Origin: Alistipes sp. Zagget8
GTDB taxonomy: Bacteria > Bacteroidota > Bacteroidia > Bacteroidales > Rikenellaceae
Assembly: GCA_001941065.1 (NCBI GenBank)
Contig: MSHJ01000015.1
Span: 124,001 to 188,000 of the forward strand
Length of the DNA: 64,000 nucleotides
Direction of reading: 5' to 3'
Shown: positions 1 through 7,164 of the stretch, piece after piece
Position numbering within the stretch: the first letter of the stretch is position 1
Layout of the letters: every line of letters begins with the position of its first letter
The notes under the pieces: generated by a model
Databases searched by the model: none
Told to the model about the DNA's origin: nothing
Seen by the model: only the letters and a program-made list of their open reading frames with translations
Translations under genes and position numbers: made by a program

Positions 1-2
1 AG

Positions 3-203
3 TGGACGGATGTCGACTGCAAGTACGGCGAGGTCCCGGCGGCCATCGTTCCGCAGCAGATCCGCGACCATGTGGCCAAGAATTTCGCAGGCCGCAAGAT
101 CGTCTCGATAGATCGCGACAAGCGCGGTTACGAGGTGAAACTCGACAACGGCCTTGAACTGAAATTCGACCTGAAATTCCGCCTGATCGAGATCGACGAC
201 TGA
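3..203 (+). CDS. PepSY-like (DUF2874) protein, C-terminal end only
   Basis: The first 201 bases read as an open frame of 66 residues ending in TGA; the gene starts left of the window. The repeat pattern (VPxxIxxxVxxxF followed by a charged beta-hairpin with Y-E-V-K-L and L-x-F-D) fits the PepSY-like domain of small secreted Bacteroidetes proteins (PF11396). These are periplasmic and of uncertain role. The signal peptide is not visible because the 5' end is missing. A strong hairpin terminator follows immediately, so this is the last gene of its transcript. The family call rests on the pattern of the tail only. Confidence 0.6.
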   Translation, partial: WTDVDCKYGEVPAAIVPQQIRDHVAKNFAGRKIVSIDRDKRGYEVKLDNGLELKFDLKFRLIEIDD

Positions 204-227
204 TCCGCATCCCGCTGAAAACCATCC

Positions 228-270
228 GACGGCGCCCGAATTCCTATTCGGGCGCCGTCTATTCTGTTTT
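228..270 (+). terminator. Rho-independent terminator of the PepSY-like gene
   Basis: A 13-bp perfect stem (228-240 with 246-258, core GGCGCCCGAA/TTCGGGCGCC) with a short loop is followed by a T-rich stretch (261-270). Confidence 0.8.
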
Positions 271-339
271 ATAATATCTCGCTATTCATGTATAAAATAA
301 TTTGATAGCTATTTTGATACAAATCACGAAAAACTATTG

Positions 340-347
340 TATATTTG
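340..347 (+). promoter_or_regulatory. -7 box of the ferritin promoter
   Basis: TATATTTG matches the Bacteroidetes -7 consensus TAnnTTTG. It lies 43 bases upstream of the ferritin ATG. A TTTG at 313-316 is the nearest -33 candidate, though its 23-base spacing is longer than usual. Confidence 0.6.
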
Positions 348-390
348 TATCACAAACGATGATAAACCGCAAACTTAAAACAATACAGTT

Positions 391-915
391 ATGTTAAGCA
401 AGAAATTACACGAAGCGATGAACGCTCAGATCAATGCCGAGCTCTGGTCGGCCTATCTTTATCTGTCGATGTCGATGGACGCCGAGGCCAAGGGGCTGAA
501 GGGTGTCGCCAACTGGTTCTACGTACAGTTCCAGGAGGAGCAGGACCACGCGCGGATCTTTATGAACTACATCCTCTCGCGCGACGCCGAGGTGAAGCTG
601 CTCCCGATCGAGGAGGTGCGCACCAAGTGGGCTTCGCCGCTGGAGATGTTCCAGGACACGCTCAAGCACGAGAAGGAGGTTACGGCCATGATCGGCAACC
701 TGGCCGCCATCGCCGCCGAGGACAAGGATTACGCATCGTCGAACATGCTCGTCTGGTTCGTCGACGAGCAGGTCGAGGAGGAAGAGTCGGCACGCGACAT
801 GATCACCGCCTGCGAGGCCGTCGAGGGCAACAAGTTCGGGCTCTACATGCTCGACAAGGAGCTGGCAGCCCGCACCTATACGCAGGCTTCGCCGCTGGCG
901 ACCGCCAACGCATAA
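391..915 (+). CDS. ftnA: Ferritin (non-haem iron storage)
   Basis: 174 residues, the usual length of prokaryotic ferritins. It should oxidise Fe(II) at a di-iron centre and store the mineral inside a 24-subunit cytoplasmic shell. The four-helix pattern is clear: an early helix with the E-L-W-S-A-Y-L-Y-L motif, the helix B ligand cluster E-E-Q-D-H-A near residues 49-54, and a later helix with W-F-V-D-E-Q-V-E-E-E, matching the conserved E-E-x-x-H and E-Q metal ligands. The gene is monocistronic, with its own promoter and terminator. Ferritin rather than bacterioferritin, because no haem-binding Met context is seen. Confidence 0.93.
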   Translation: MLSKKLHEAMNAQINAELWSAYLYLSMSMDAEAKGLKGVANWFYVQFQEEQDHARIFMNYILSRDAEVKLLPIEEVRTKWASPLEMFQDTLKHEKEVTAMIGNLAAIAAEDKDYASSNMLVWFVDEQVEEEESARDMITACEAVEGNKFGLYMLDKELAARTYTQASPLATANA

Positions 916-948
916 ACGAAAGTTTTTGTCATAGTTATTTATAGTGGG

Positions 949-980
949 TCCGGCCTCCGAAAGGGGGCCGGATTTTTTGG
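949..980 (+). terminator. Ferritin terminator
   Basis: TCCGGCC/GGCCGGA stem (949-955 with 966-972) followed by six T. The T tract also contains the -33 element of the next promoter (976-979). Confidence 0.8.
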
Positions 981-1006
981 TTCGTCGGATTATTTGACTA
1001 CATTTG
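976..1006 (+). promoter_or_regulatory. Promoter reading into the 1.0-1.6 kb noncoding interval
   Basis: TTTG (976-979), 19 bases, then TACATTTG (999-1006): a well-spaced Bacteroidetes promoter. No convincing gene follows until 1642, so its product is probably a noncoding or leader RNA. Confidence 0.5.
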
Positions 1007-1012
1007 CAATAG

Positions 1013-1315
1013 AATATACGATTAAGGTTAAGACAAACCTTACATCTATTGGTAAACTCGCGACTGCTGCGATTGCGGCAGGTTTAACATGGTGTGAATT
1101 TTGTCTGAAACCTGAGTCTTGTCCCTACCCGTCCGGGCGGGGGACAGGCTTGGGCGTAAGGGCAACTCACCATGCAAGGCTCGCGAGGCCGACCAATAGG
1201 GGTTGTACCTGCGTCCTTGCTTTTTATAGGAGGATAGCCCTGCGGGGCGTCGCCGTGAGAACGGACCGGGTACATGACTTGTGCGGAAGGAATGCAACCC
1301 GGTCCGGCTTTTTGG
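1013..1315 (+). ncRNA. Candidate structured noncoding transcript
   Basis: A promoter ending at 1006 predicts a start near 1013. A perfect 10-bp stem (CGGACCGGGT 1262-1271 with 1297-1306) followed by CTTTTT (1308-1313) could end it at about 1315, giving an RNA of about 300 bases. The transcript would contain repeat copy A. An open frame of 201 codons runs through the interval (994-1599), but its translation is Arg/Cys/His rich and simply repeats with the DNA repeat, so I do not accept it as a protein. Not assignable to a known RNA family by eye. Confidence 0.35.
1146..1261 (+). repeat. 116-bp interspersed element, copy A
   Basis: Bases 1146-1261 match 1437-1552 at a constant offset of 291 with only a few differences (GCGAG/CGAAG near 1182-1186 and A/C at 1236). 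Each copy contains a short GCCCTGCGGGGCG stem and a TATAGGAGGAT purine-rich stretch. Both copies are followed or preceded by a GGGCCGG-TTCTTTCCGCAC block (1373-1392, 1554-1573). Its inverted form lies at 1280-1305. Confidence 0.85.
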
Positions 1316-1436
1316 AGATTCTTCATGGAATTTCCGAACAAAGCGAAAATGAGGCGTCACCGTTTGTTCGCCGGGCCGGGTTCTTTCCGCACTTTTTTAT
1401 AGTCCTGTCCGGCGGCTTCGGTTTTGGACGGAATAT

Positions 1437-1552
1437 AGGCTTGGGCGTAAGGGCAACTCACCATGCAAGGCTCCGAAGGCCGACCAATAGGGGTTGTACC
1501 TGCGTCCTTGCTTTTTATAGGAGGATCGCCCTGCGGGGCGTCGCCGTGAGAA
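1437..1552 (+). repeat. 116-bp interspersed element, copy B
   Basis: Second copy of the element at 1146-1261, in direct orientation. It is followed by the shared GGGCCGG-TTCTTTCCGCAC block (1554-1573), 69 bases before the next gene at 1642, so it may form the 5' leader of that gene. Confidence 0.85.
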
Positions 1553-1641
1553 TGGGCCGGATTCTTTCCGCACGTCTTTTTAGCGTTCCGGAGTTGTGAA
1601 AACCGTGTTTTCGGTTATCTTTGACGGAAAACCACTTCGCT

Positions 1642-1980
1642 ATGAAACGCTGCAAGATCACGATTCTCAAAACCATGCTCAACGAGGAGCTCGCCAAAGA
1701 GTATGCCGCACCCGGATTCGACCGCTGCCCGATGATGCGCGAAGGGCAGGTCTTTTACGCCGATTACGCCAAGCCCGAAGGGTTCTGCGACGAGGCGTGG
1801 AAGGCCGTATACCAATACGTCTTCGCCCTTTCGCACGGGGCCGGGAAATTCTATTACGGCGACTGGATCGACAAGGAGGGCGTCGCTATCTGCTCGTGCA
1901 ACGACGGGCTGCGCCCCGTGATCATGAAGATCGAGCGCACCGACGAGGAATCGACGATCGATTACGAGCCGGTCCGTTAG
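1642..1980 (+). CDS. TIGR04076 family protein
   Basis: 112 residues from the ATG at 1642; an in-frame ATG seven codons earlier (1621) is less likely because the conserved start MKRCKITILKT follows the second one. Family hallmarks: an early C-P dipeptide, G-Q-x-F, P-x-G-F-C, an aromatic stretch around A-W-K-A-V, and C-S-C-N-D-G-x-R-P-V near the end. Conserved cysteines suggest metal or redox chemistry, but the function of the family is unknown. Its TAG overlaps the TAA of the convergent DUF5131 gene (1977-1980). Confidence 0.8.
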   Translation: MKRCKITILKTMLNEELAKEYAAPGFDRCPMMREGQVFYADYAKPEGFCDEAWKAVYQYVFALSHGAGKFYYGDWIDKEGVAICSCNDGLRPVIMKIERTDEESTIDYEPVR

Positions 1981-2702
1981 CGGCCGATTTTGTAGTTTAT
2001 TCCCGCTTTGCGGGCCTGCGAGTGCTGGTAACGGCGGTGGATGCGGTACATGCGCCCGTCCTTTACGAACCGCGCCCCGGTCTGGTGGAAGCAGAAAGAG
2101 ATGTCTGCTGCCATGCATTGTTCGCGCAGCCCGAGCACCCAGGCGTAGTCGCACGGCCGGGCCTCGTTGCCCGATTCGCCGCCCGCGGAGACCTCCTCGA
2201 CGGCGGGCGAGAGGTAGCGTGCGATGTCGAGCGGTCCCAGCAGCGGGGCGCAGACGATGATCCGGTGGCGGACCGGCGTCGTGAGGAACAACGGCAGCCG
2301 GTAATCGGCCATCGCCTGATTTTCGACCGTGCAGCCGATGACGACATTTTCATAGCCGTCGCCCCAGTCGGGCGGCAGTACGGCGGCCAGCCGGTCGATG
2401 CGCTTGGTGAAGAAGAGGAACCGCAGGTCGTGGCGGATGCGCATCATCTCCCAGGCCTCGGCACGCCAGGCGTCGGCCTCCTCCAGCAGAAAATCCGATG
2501 TGAAGCAGGTGTAGACCATCTCGCCGGTGGGGACCTTGAATCGCCCGTCGCGGCTGCGGCGCACCGGACGGTCGAACATCGCCGTCTGCCGCACCTCGCG
2601 GCTGTCTTTGTCGTGGCGGCTGTCCTGCCGGTAGACATAGCAGTTGCGGCAGCCTTCGCTGATCTTCCGGCATCCGTGCCAGGGGTTCCACGAAACGGAC
2701 AT
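1977..2702 (-). CDS. DUF5131 (Gp37/Gp68-like) protein
   Basis: About 241 residues from the ATG at 2702; the frame stays open to 2744, but that extension overlaps the upstream GNAT gene. The start MSVSWNPWHGCRKISEGC, followed by C-Y-V, is the signature of the Gp37/Gp68 family, with three closely spaced cysteines (pattern C-x6-C-x2-C). Family members occur in phages and bacteria and have been compared with radical-SAM-like proteins; no reaction is established. The start lies 2 bases after the GNAT stop, so it is the last gene of a three-gene operon DedA-GNAT-DUF5131. Confidence 0.8.
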   Translation of the reverse strand: MSVSWNPWHGCRKISEGCRNCYVYRQDSRHDKDSREVRQTAMFDRPVRRSRDGRFKVPTGEMVYTCFTSDFLLEEADAWRAEAWEMMRIRHDLRFLFFTKRIDRLAAVLPPDWGDGYENVVIGCTVENQAMADYRLPLFLTTPVRHRIIVCAPLLGPLDIARYLSPAVEEVSAGGESGNEARPCDYAWVLGLREQCMAADISFCFHQTGARFVKDGRMYRIHRRYQHSQARKAGINYKIGR

Positions 2703-2704
2703 GG

Positions 2705-3151
2705 TTACATGAACTCCATGCGCAGGCGCACCATGTGGCGGCATTCAACGCCGTTTTCGAAGATGGGAGCGGGGCTGTGTTTGCGGAAATAGTCTTCGTC
2801 GATGCCGCAGCGGACGAATCCGCAGCGTTCGTAAAGGGCTATCTGCCCGAATCCCGAATCGCCCGTGCCGATTTCGAGCAGGCGGAATCCCGCCCGGCGA
2901 GCAGTCTCGGCAGCGTGGGCGAGCAGGGCCGTGGCGATACCCTGCCGCTGGCGGTCGGGTTCGACGGCGATGTTCACGACCTCGGCCGTGAAGGGCCGCG
3001 TATGGAGCAGCACATACTGCCCGACGATCCGGTCGCCGTCGTAAGCGGCATAGCACGTTCCGCGGCCGATGTAGTCGGCCACCGATGCCTCCACTTCGTC
3101 GGCCAGCAGCAGCAGTTCCCGCGAAGGGGTTTCCGTTTTGCGAATTTCCAT
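2705..3151 (-). CDS. GNAT family N-acetyltransferase
   Basis: 148 residues from the ATG at 3151 (MEIRKTETPSREL); an upstream in-frame ATG at 3196 would run into the DedA coding region and is rejected. Acetyl-CoA binding motif A is clear: V-N-I-A-V followed by R-Q-R-Q-G-I-A-T-A-L (pyrophosphate-binding loop), then motif B with I-A-L-Y-E-R-C-G-F. This is a cytoplasmic single-domain acetyltransferase of unknown acceptor. It starts 1 base after the DedA stop codon, indicating translational coupling. Confidence 0.88.
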   Translation of the reverse strand: MEIRKTETPSRELLLLADEVEASVADYIGRGTCYAAYDGDRIVGQYVLLHTRPFTAEVVNIAVEPDRQRQGIATALLAHAAETARRAGFRLLEIGTGDSGFGQIALYERCGFVRCGIDEDYFRKHSPAPIFENGVECRHMVRLRMEFM

Positions 3152-3152
3152 A

Positions 3153-3611
3153 TCAGAAAAGAGAAAGGGCGCCCTGGAAGGTCGCCAGTACGACAATGTA
3201 ACGCACGGTTTTGCCTGCGAGCATCGCGCCGCTCGTCAGCCACACGTTGCTGCGCATCAGCCCCAGCATGATGGCGATGGCTTCGCCGATGGTCGGCAGG
3301 AACGAAAAGAAGGCCATCAGCGCTCCGCGTCCGGAGAGGAATTTCCGGGCCCGGGCCAGCTGGCGCGTCGAGACCCCCAGTTTGGTGATCCATTCGGTCT
3401 TGCCGAGCGTTCCGATCCAGTAGCAGGTCATGCCGCCGAGCGTATTGCCCAGCGCCGCCGCGACGATGCACCCCACGGGGTCGAGGCCCATGCCCACGAG
3501 CACCACCATCACCGCTTCGGAGCTGAACGGCAGGACGCTCCCGGCAATCAGCGCCGAGAGGAAGAGGCCCCAGTAGCCCCAGTCGATGAGAAATTCAGTG
3601 ATCGTTTCCAT
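3153..3611 (-). CDS. YqaA/DedA family inner-membrane protein
   Basis: 152 residues with several hydrophobic segments. It has the family's F-S-S-E-A-V motif after the first segment, the G-N-T-L-G-G-x-x-x-Y-W-I-G block and the F-x-P-x-x-G-E-A re-entrant motif. It matches the short YqaA branch of the DedA superfamily (SNARE-associated domain), now viewed as lipid or small-solute transporters of the inner membrane. First gene of the operon with GNAT and DUF5131. Confidence 0.85.
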   Translation of the reverse strand: METITEFLIDWGYWGLFLSALIAGSVLPFSSEAVMVVLVGMGLDPVGCIVAAALGNTLGGMTCYWIGTLGKTEWITKLGVSTRQLARARKFLSGRGALMAFFSFLPTIGEAIAIMLGLMRSNVWLTSGAMLAGKTVRYIVVLATFQGALSLF

Positions 3612-3616
3612 AACGT

Positions 3617-3657
3617 GTCCGGGAGGGGCCTTTTAGCAGCCCCTCCGGACAAAGATA
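3617..3657 (-). promoter_or_regulatory. Promoter -7 box and leader hairpin of the DedA operon
   Basis: On the minus strand TATCTTTG (3650-3657) is a perfect -7 box. A 12-bp GC-rich stem (3617-3630 with 3639-3650, GTCCGG-AGGGGC type) lies just downstream, 6 bases before the ATG. It could occlude the start or act as a leader structure; no T tract follows on the minus strand, so it is not a simple terminator. Confidence 0.45.
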
Positions 3658-3673
3658 CGTATTTTTTCGGTTG

Positions 3674-3931
3674 CTACATCTCACCTCCCCAGCCGCGGAT
3701 GGTGCGGCTCTGCACGTCGACACCCAGTTCGCGGGCCCGGGCGAGGATGCGCCGTGCGAGGGCCGCTTTCCGGTCGTCGGGGGCATAGCGGAAATAGGCT
3801 TCGGCGGCGCGGATGTGTGCCGCATCGACGAGCGGAAATTCGCGGGTTTCGGGGATTCCGAACGCCGAGGCGGGGAGTTTGCGGCGCTCTTCGGCGGTCA
3901 GCCGGTCGGGGGTTTTGGCGGTTGTGGTCAT
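3674..3931 (-). CDS. DUF6582-like small protein
   Basis: 85 residues, no signal peptide or membrane segment, rich in Arg and Ala. The order L-x-x-x-x-R-x-x-L-P-A-S-A-F-G-I-P-E-T-R-E-F-P-L-V-D-A-A-H-I-R-A-A resembles the DUF6582 segment found in phage structural or prohead-associated proteins and in stand-alone bacterial proteins; function unknown. It is transcribed in the same direction as the DedA operon but separated from it by a separate -7 box. The 300-base stretch on its right (3932-4236) holds only the promoter of the LruC gene. Confidence 0.6.
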   Translation of the reverse strand: MTTTAKTPDRLTAEERRKLPASAFGIPETREFPLVDAAHIRAAEAYFRYAPDDRKAALARRILARARELGVDVQSRTIRGWGGEM

Positions 3932-4111
3932 GGCGGGAGCTTTTCAATCCGGGGCGGCAAAATTCACGCCACACTCCCGGCCGCCCGGATGCCCTCCGGC
4001 CGTTTCGGCAGCCATCCCCGCGGGAGGGACCTCCGGGCGTATCGTGCAGGAATTTCGGAAGATAATTGGAAAAAAATACCGCTTTTTTGAAGCGGGCATC
4101 ATTTATTTGCG

Positions 4112-4119
4112 TATATTTG
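4112..4119 (+). promoter_or_regulatory. -7 box of the LruC lipoprotein gene
   Basis: TATATTTG, a perfect TAnnTTTG box. TTTG at 4086-4089 may be the -33 element (22-base spacing). It predicts a leader of about 110 bases before the ATG at 4237. Confidence 0.5.
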
Positions 4120-4236
4120 TGCGGGCGGAATAGTTTTTGTTTTGGACGAAAATAGATAGCCTGGGTCGGGGTTGACTGAGCGAAAATAGAACAAAACCGA
4201 CTTTCGAGTGAATAATTACTGCCAATAGTACGCATT

Positions 4237-5556
4237 ATGAAAAAAATCTTCTCGATTTTTGCTTTGGGTTCCGTGATGTTGTTCGGTGCCTGCACCAACG
4301 TCGATCCCGTCGGAGATGACACCCCGGGCCCCGGAACGCCGGAACAACCCGCAGTAACCCCCGAGGCGCCTGTCGTGCCGTCGGATTTCGGATGGTCCGC
4401 CGAGACCGCCGTGGCGCTGACGCTCGAATCGGACGTGCAGACCAATGTGTCGGTCTATTCGGAAGAGGACTGCAAGGGCAGTTCGCTGCTCGTCGAAGAC
4501 GCGCTGCTCGAAGAGGGCACGGCCCGCACCTTCAACCTGGCGGTTCCTTCGGGAGCCGAAAAACTCTATGTGAAATATCCCGCGGCATCGGACGGCGAGG
4601 GCGTCGTGGCGCTTGCCGTGAATACGGCGAACGGAACGGATGCCGTCGATTACAAATTCCCGGTCGACGCCGTGAAAAGCCGTTATGAAAAGGTGCCCGA
4701 TTACCAGTATTACTACAATTCGGGCGTCATCATGGCCGAGGACATGTGGCCCGACTTTTCGGCTTCGGACGCCGATTTCAACGACCTCGTGGTGGAGTAC
4801 GACCTCAAGACGGCCGAGGTCACGTCGCCGGCCCTGCTGCCTGCGCACGGCTACAAGGAGGGACTTTTCATCACGCTCGACATCCGCGGCGTCGGCAGCG
4901 GCCTGACGAAAAAAGCGGGTCTCCAGCTGGATTTCGACACCTCGATCATCAAGGAGGTTACGACCGAGGTTCAGCGGAAATCGGGGCAGGGAGTCTTCGA
5001 AAAGGTCACCGACGGCGGTTTCTCCATCGACGTGGACAAGAGCCAGCCGGACAAGGTGGTCATTCTGTTCGACGGGTTGGATAAACTGGTGAACGGCAAG
5101 CACTACCAGACCACCGAGGGACAGATCGAGGTCGGCAAGCCGATGCTTCGCGCCTACATCCATATCGCGGGCGCTCCCGACCGTTCGGCGCTGCTCGGCG
5201 AGGTGAGTCGCAAACAGGCGCAGGCCTTCCGCGACGTGACCTCCTATCCGCAGAAGCACGACTTTTTCCTGGTGCTCAAGAGCGGCGTGGAGATTCACCA
5301 GAAGGGTTTCGAGCCGACCTATCACTACAAGAATTACGAGAACGATTCGAAGGGGCTGATGTCTTCGGTGCCCTATTGCAGCAAGAACAACGACGTTTGG
5401 GTGCTGCGGCTTCCCGTCGGGACGCCCCACGTCTACGACCGGGTCAGCATGTTCTCGGCGTATCCCGACCTCAAGGAGTGGATCGAGAGCAACGGCACGC
5501 AGAAGCGCAACTGGTACAGGAATTACAAAGACGAACTGGTTCCCCGTTACTGGTAA
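4237..5556 (+). CDS. LruC domain-containing lipoprotein
   Basis: 439 residues. The N-terminus has a lipoprotein signal (MKKIFSIF...FGAC, lipobox Cys at about residue 19) and a Pro/Thr-rich linker. The middle carries the LruC signature A-E-D-M-W-P-D-F-S-A-S-D-A-D-F-N-D-L-V-V, an acidic block typical of calcium-dependent surface domains, followed by a DUF4842-like C-terminal half. Named after the Leptospira protein LruC; in Bacteroidales such proteins are surface or secreted and of unknown role. It is a single-gene transcript with its own promoter and a strong terminator. Confidence 0.85.
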   Translation: MKKIFSIFALGSVMLFGACTNVDPVGDDTPGPGTPEQPAVTPEAPVVPSDFGWSAETAVALTLESDVQTNVSVYSEEDCKGSSLLVEDALLEEGTARTFNLAVPSGAEKLYVKYPAASDGEGVVALAVNTANGTDAVDYKFPVDAVKSRYEKVPDYQYYYNSGVIMAEDMWPDFSASDADFNDLVVEYDLKTAEVTSPALLPAHGYKEGLFITLDIRGVGSGLTKKAGLQLDFDTSIIKEVTTEVQRKSGQGVFEKVTDGGFSIDVDKSQPDKVVILFDGLDKLVNGKHYQTTEGQIEVGKPMLRAYIHIAGAPDRSALLGEVSRKQAQAFRDVTSYPQKHDFFLVLKSGVEIHQKGFEPTYHYKNYENDSKGLMSSVPYCSKNNDVWVLRLPVGTPHVYDRVSMFSAYPDLKEWIESNGTQKRNWYRNYKDELVPRYW

Positions 5557-5576
5557 CAGCGGAGTACGGATAAGGA

Positions 5577-5606
5577 AAAGCCTGCACCGAGCGGTGCAGG
5601 CTTTTT
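5577..5606 (+). terminator. Terminator between convergent LruC and YjbQ genes
   Basis: Near-perfect palindrome AAAAGCCTGCACC/GGTGCAGGCTTTT with A and T tracts on the two sides, so it can work in both directions. Confidence 0.88.
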
Positions 5607-5624
5607 CGTGTCCGTGTGCGGCAG

Positions 5625-6035
5625 TTATCCGAGGACGGTCGCCACGATCCGGCGTCCCGAAGCCCGGTTGCGGAATTCGCAGAGGTAGATGCCCTGCCAC
5701 GTTCCCAGCCCGAGCCGTCCGCCGACAATCGGAAGGGTGAGGCTGACGCCCGTGAGGGTCGATTTGGCGTGCGCCGGCATATCGTCGTCGCCTTCGAGCG
5801 TGTGGGCGTAGTAGCTTTCGCGTTCGCGGACCAGCCGGTCGAAGATCGCCGTGAGGTCCTGCTGCACGTCGGGGTCGGCGTTTTCGTTGATCGAAAGTCC
5901 TGCCGAGGTGTGCTGGATAAAGAGGTGCAGGAGTCCCGCCTCGGGCAGCGGCGGCAGGTTGCGCACTACCTCGTCGGTGATGAGGTGGAAGCCCCGGCTG
6001 CGCGGGCGAAGCGTGAACTGCGTCTGGCGCGTCAT
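5625..6035 (-). CDS. YjbQ family protein (secondary thiamine-phosphate synthase enzyme family)
   Basis: 136 residues from the ATG at 6035, which overlaps the DoxX stop (ATGA). The family pattern is complete: L-H-L-F-I-Q-H-T-S-A-G-L-S-I-N-E-N-A-D-P-D-V, a central D-D-D-M-P-A-H-A-K-S-T-L-T-G block, and L-G-T-W-Q-G-I-Y-L-C-E-F near the end. The His and Asp residues form the putative active site. YjbQ proteins show weak thiamine-phosphate synthase activity in E. coli, but their real role is not settled. Translationally coupled to DoxX. Confidence 0.9.
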   Translation of the reverse strand: MTRQTQFTLRPRSRGFHLITDEVVRNLPPLPEAGLLHLFIQHTSAGLSINENADPDVQQDLTAIFDRLVRERESYYAHTLEGDDDMPAHAKSTLTGVSLTLPIVGGRLGLGTWQGIYLCEFRNRASGRRIVATVLG

Positions 6036-6469
6036 CGTTTCGGGCGGAGTTTGCAGGCTATCAGGCTGTCGACGGCGTAGCGGCCCGGTCCGGCGAACCA
6101 GAGCAGGACGAAGGCCGCGAGGTAGAGCATCGCCATTTCGCGTACGGCGAACGGGTCGCCGCTGTGGACCGAGAAAAACGCGATGCACATGGTGAAGATC
6201 ATCGGCAGCAGCGCCAGCCGGTAGAGGGTCCCGGTGATGAATCCCAGCGAACAGACGACCTCGCCGAAGATCGCCAGGGAGAGCGACACCGGACTGCCGA
6301 CGCCCAGCGGGTCGGGGAACGAGGCCGAGAGGGAGTCGAAATCGTGCCATTTGGCGATGCCGTGGGTCATCAGCAGCGTGCCGAAGACGATGCGGGCTGC
6401 CAGCAGCAGCCACGAGGCCCCGGCGCCGGAGGGCGCAGCGGGGAAGAGGAACCGGAGAATTGCGTTCAT
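6032..6469 (-). CDS. DoxX family membrane protein
   Basis: 145 residues with four hydrophobic helices. It has the DoxX features: an early R-I-V-F-G-x-L-x-x-x-H-G-x-x-K, then E-V-V-C-S-L-G-F-I-T-G-T-L-Y-R and a final G-P-G-R-Y-A-V-D-S. DoxX-like proteins are inner-membrane proteins linked to quinone or thiol redox systems; the specific partner is not known here. First gene of a two-gene operon with the YjbQ protein. Confidence 0.85.
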   Translation of the reverse strand: MNAILRFLFPAAPSGAGASWLLLAARIVFGTLLMTHGIAKWHDFDSLSASFPDPLGVGSPVSLSLAIFGEVVCSLGFITGTLYRLALLPMIFTMCIAFFSVHSGDPFAVREMAMLYLAAFVLLWFAGPGRYAVDSLIACKLRPKR

Positions 6470-6497
6470 GGTCGTTTTCTGTTCTTGATGAATACCG

Positions 6498-6529
6498 CAA
6501 ATTTAATACCTTCGTTTGGTTCTCCCAAA
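6498..6529 (-). promoter_or_regulatory. Promoter of doxX-yjbQ
   Basis: On the minus strand TTTG (6526-6529), 20 bases, then TAAATTTG (6498-6505). Excellent match to the Bacteroidetes consensus. It overlaps the longer possible 5' end of the divergent Crp/Fnr gene and so favours that gene's shorter start at 6551. Confidence 0.7.
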
Positions 6530-6550
6530 TCGGCGGGTTATCTTTACGGC

Positions 6551-7111
6551 GTGAATTTCAACCGGCATATCACGCAGGCGGAGTTTTCCGGACTGGCGGA
6601 GTTCCTCCGTGCGGAGGGGTCCGAACGCCGTTTCGCACGCGGCGAACACCTTTCTGCGCAGGGTTTTTGCAGCCATCGTGCGGGACTGGTCGTGCAGGGT
6701 GCGTTCCGCTATGTGCATGCCGATGCCACGGGCGGGGAGCATGTCGTCGGGTATGCCTTTGCCGGGGAGTTCGTCGGCGACTATATCTCGATGCGTGTCG
6801 ATGTCCCTTCGCAGGTGACGATCGAGGCGATGTGCGACGCTGCGGCGCTGGTCGTCACGGGCGAACGGCTCGAAGCCTTCTACCGCACCGACGCCGCACA
6901 CGAACGGCTGGGCCGTATGCTGGCCGAACACATGCTGGCCGAGGTTTACGAACGGCTGTTGGACCGCTATGCCGCGTCGCCGCAGCAGCGTTACGAAGCC
7001 TTGCTGGAACGGTGCCCCGACCTGCTGCAAGTGGTTTCCCTGCGCGAACTGGCCTCCTATCTGGAGGTGCGTCCCGAGACCCTGAGCCGCATCCGCCGCC
7101 GCATTTTCTGA
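6551..7111 (+). CDS. Crp/Fnr family transcriptional regulator
   Basis: 186 residues from the GTG at 6551 (reading M-N-F-N-R-H-I-T); an ATG at 6488 would add 21 residues but lies inside the divergent doxX promoter. The N-terminal half is a cyclic-nucleotide-binding-like beta roll (G-E-H-L-S-A-Q-G-F-C, then F-V-G-D-Y-I-S-M). The C-terminal end is a helix-turn-helix with S-L-R-E-L-A-S-Y-L-E-V-R-P-E-T-L-S-R-I. No Cys cluster for an Fe-S Fnr sensor is present, so the signal is unknown. It may control the neighbouring DoxX operon. Confidence 0.88.
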   Translation: MNFNRHITQAEFSGLAEFLRAEGSERRFARGEHLSAQGFCSHRAGLVVQGAFRYVHADATGGEHVVGYAFAGEFVGDYISMRVDVPSQVTIEAMCDAAALVVTGERLEAFYRTDAAHERLGRMLAEHMLAEVYERLLDRYAASPQQRYEALLERCPDLLQVVSLRELASYLEVRPETLSRIRRRIF

Positions 7112-7151
7112 TTTCTTGATTTCGGTCAACTTTTTTTCCGGGTCCGTTCGT

Positions 7152-7159
7152 TAAATTTG
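7152..7159 (+). promoter_or_regulatory. -7 box directly upstream of the SDR start codon
   Basis: TAAATTTG ends 5 bases before the ATG at 7165. If used, transcription would begin at or next to the start codon, giving a leaderless mRNA. No good -33 element is seen. Confidence 0.45.
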
Positions 7160-7164
7160 CCCGT

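Noticed and set aside
994..1599. 201-codon frame across the two 116-bp repeats
   Set aside because: The repeat in the translation simply mirrors the DNA repeat, the composition is Arg/Cys/His rich, and frames of similar quality exist on the other strand.
1977..1980. Overlapping stop codons of convergent genes as a regulatory signal
   Set aside because: A four-base convergent overlap is common in compact genomes.
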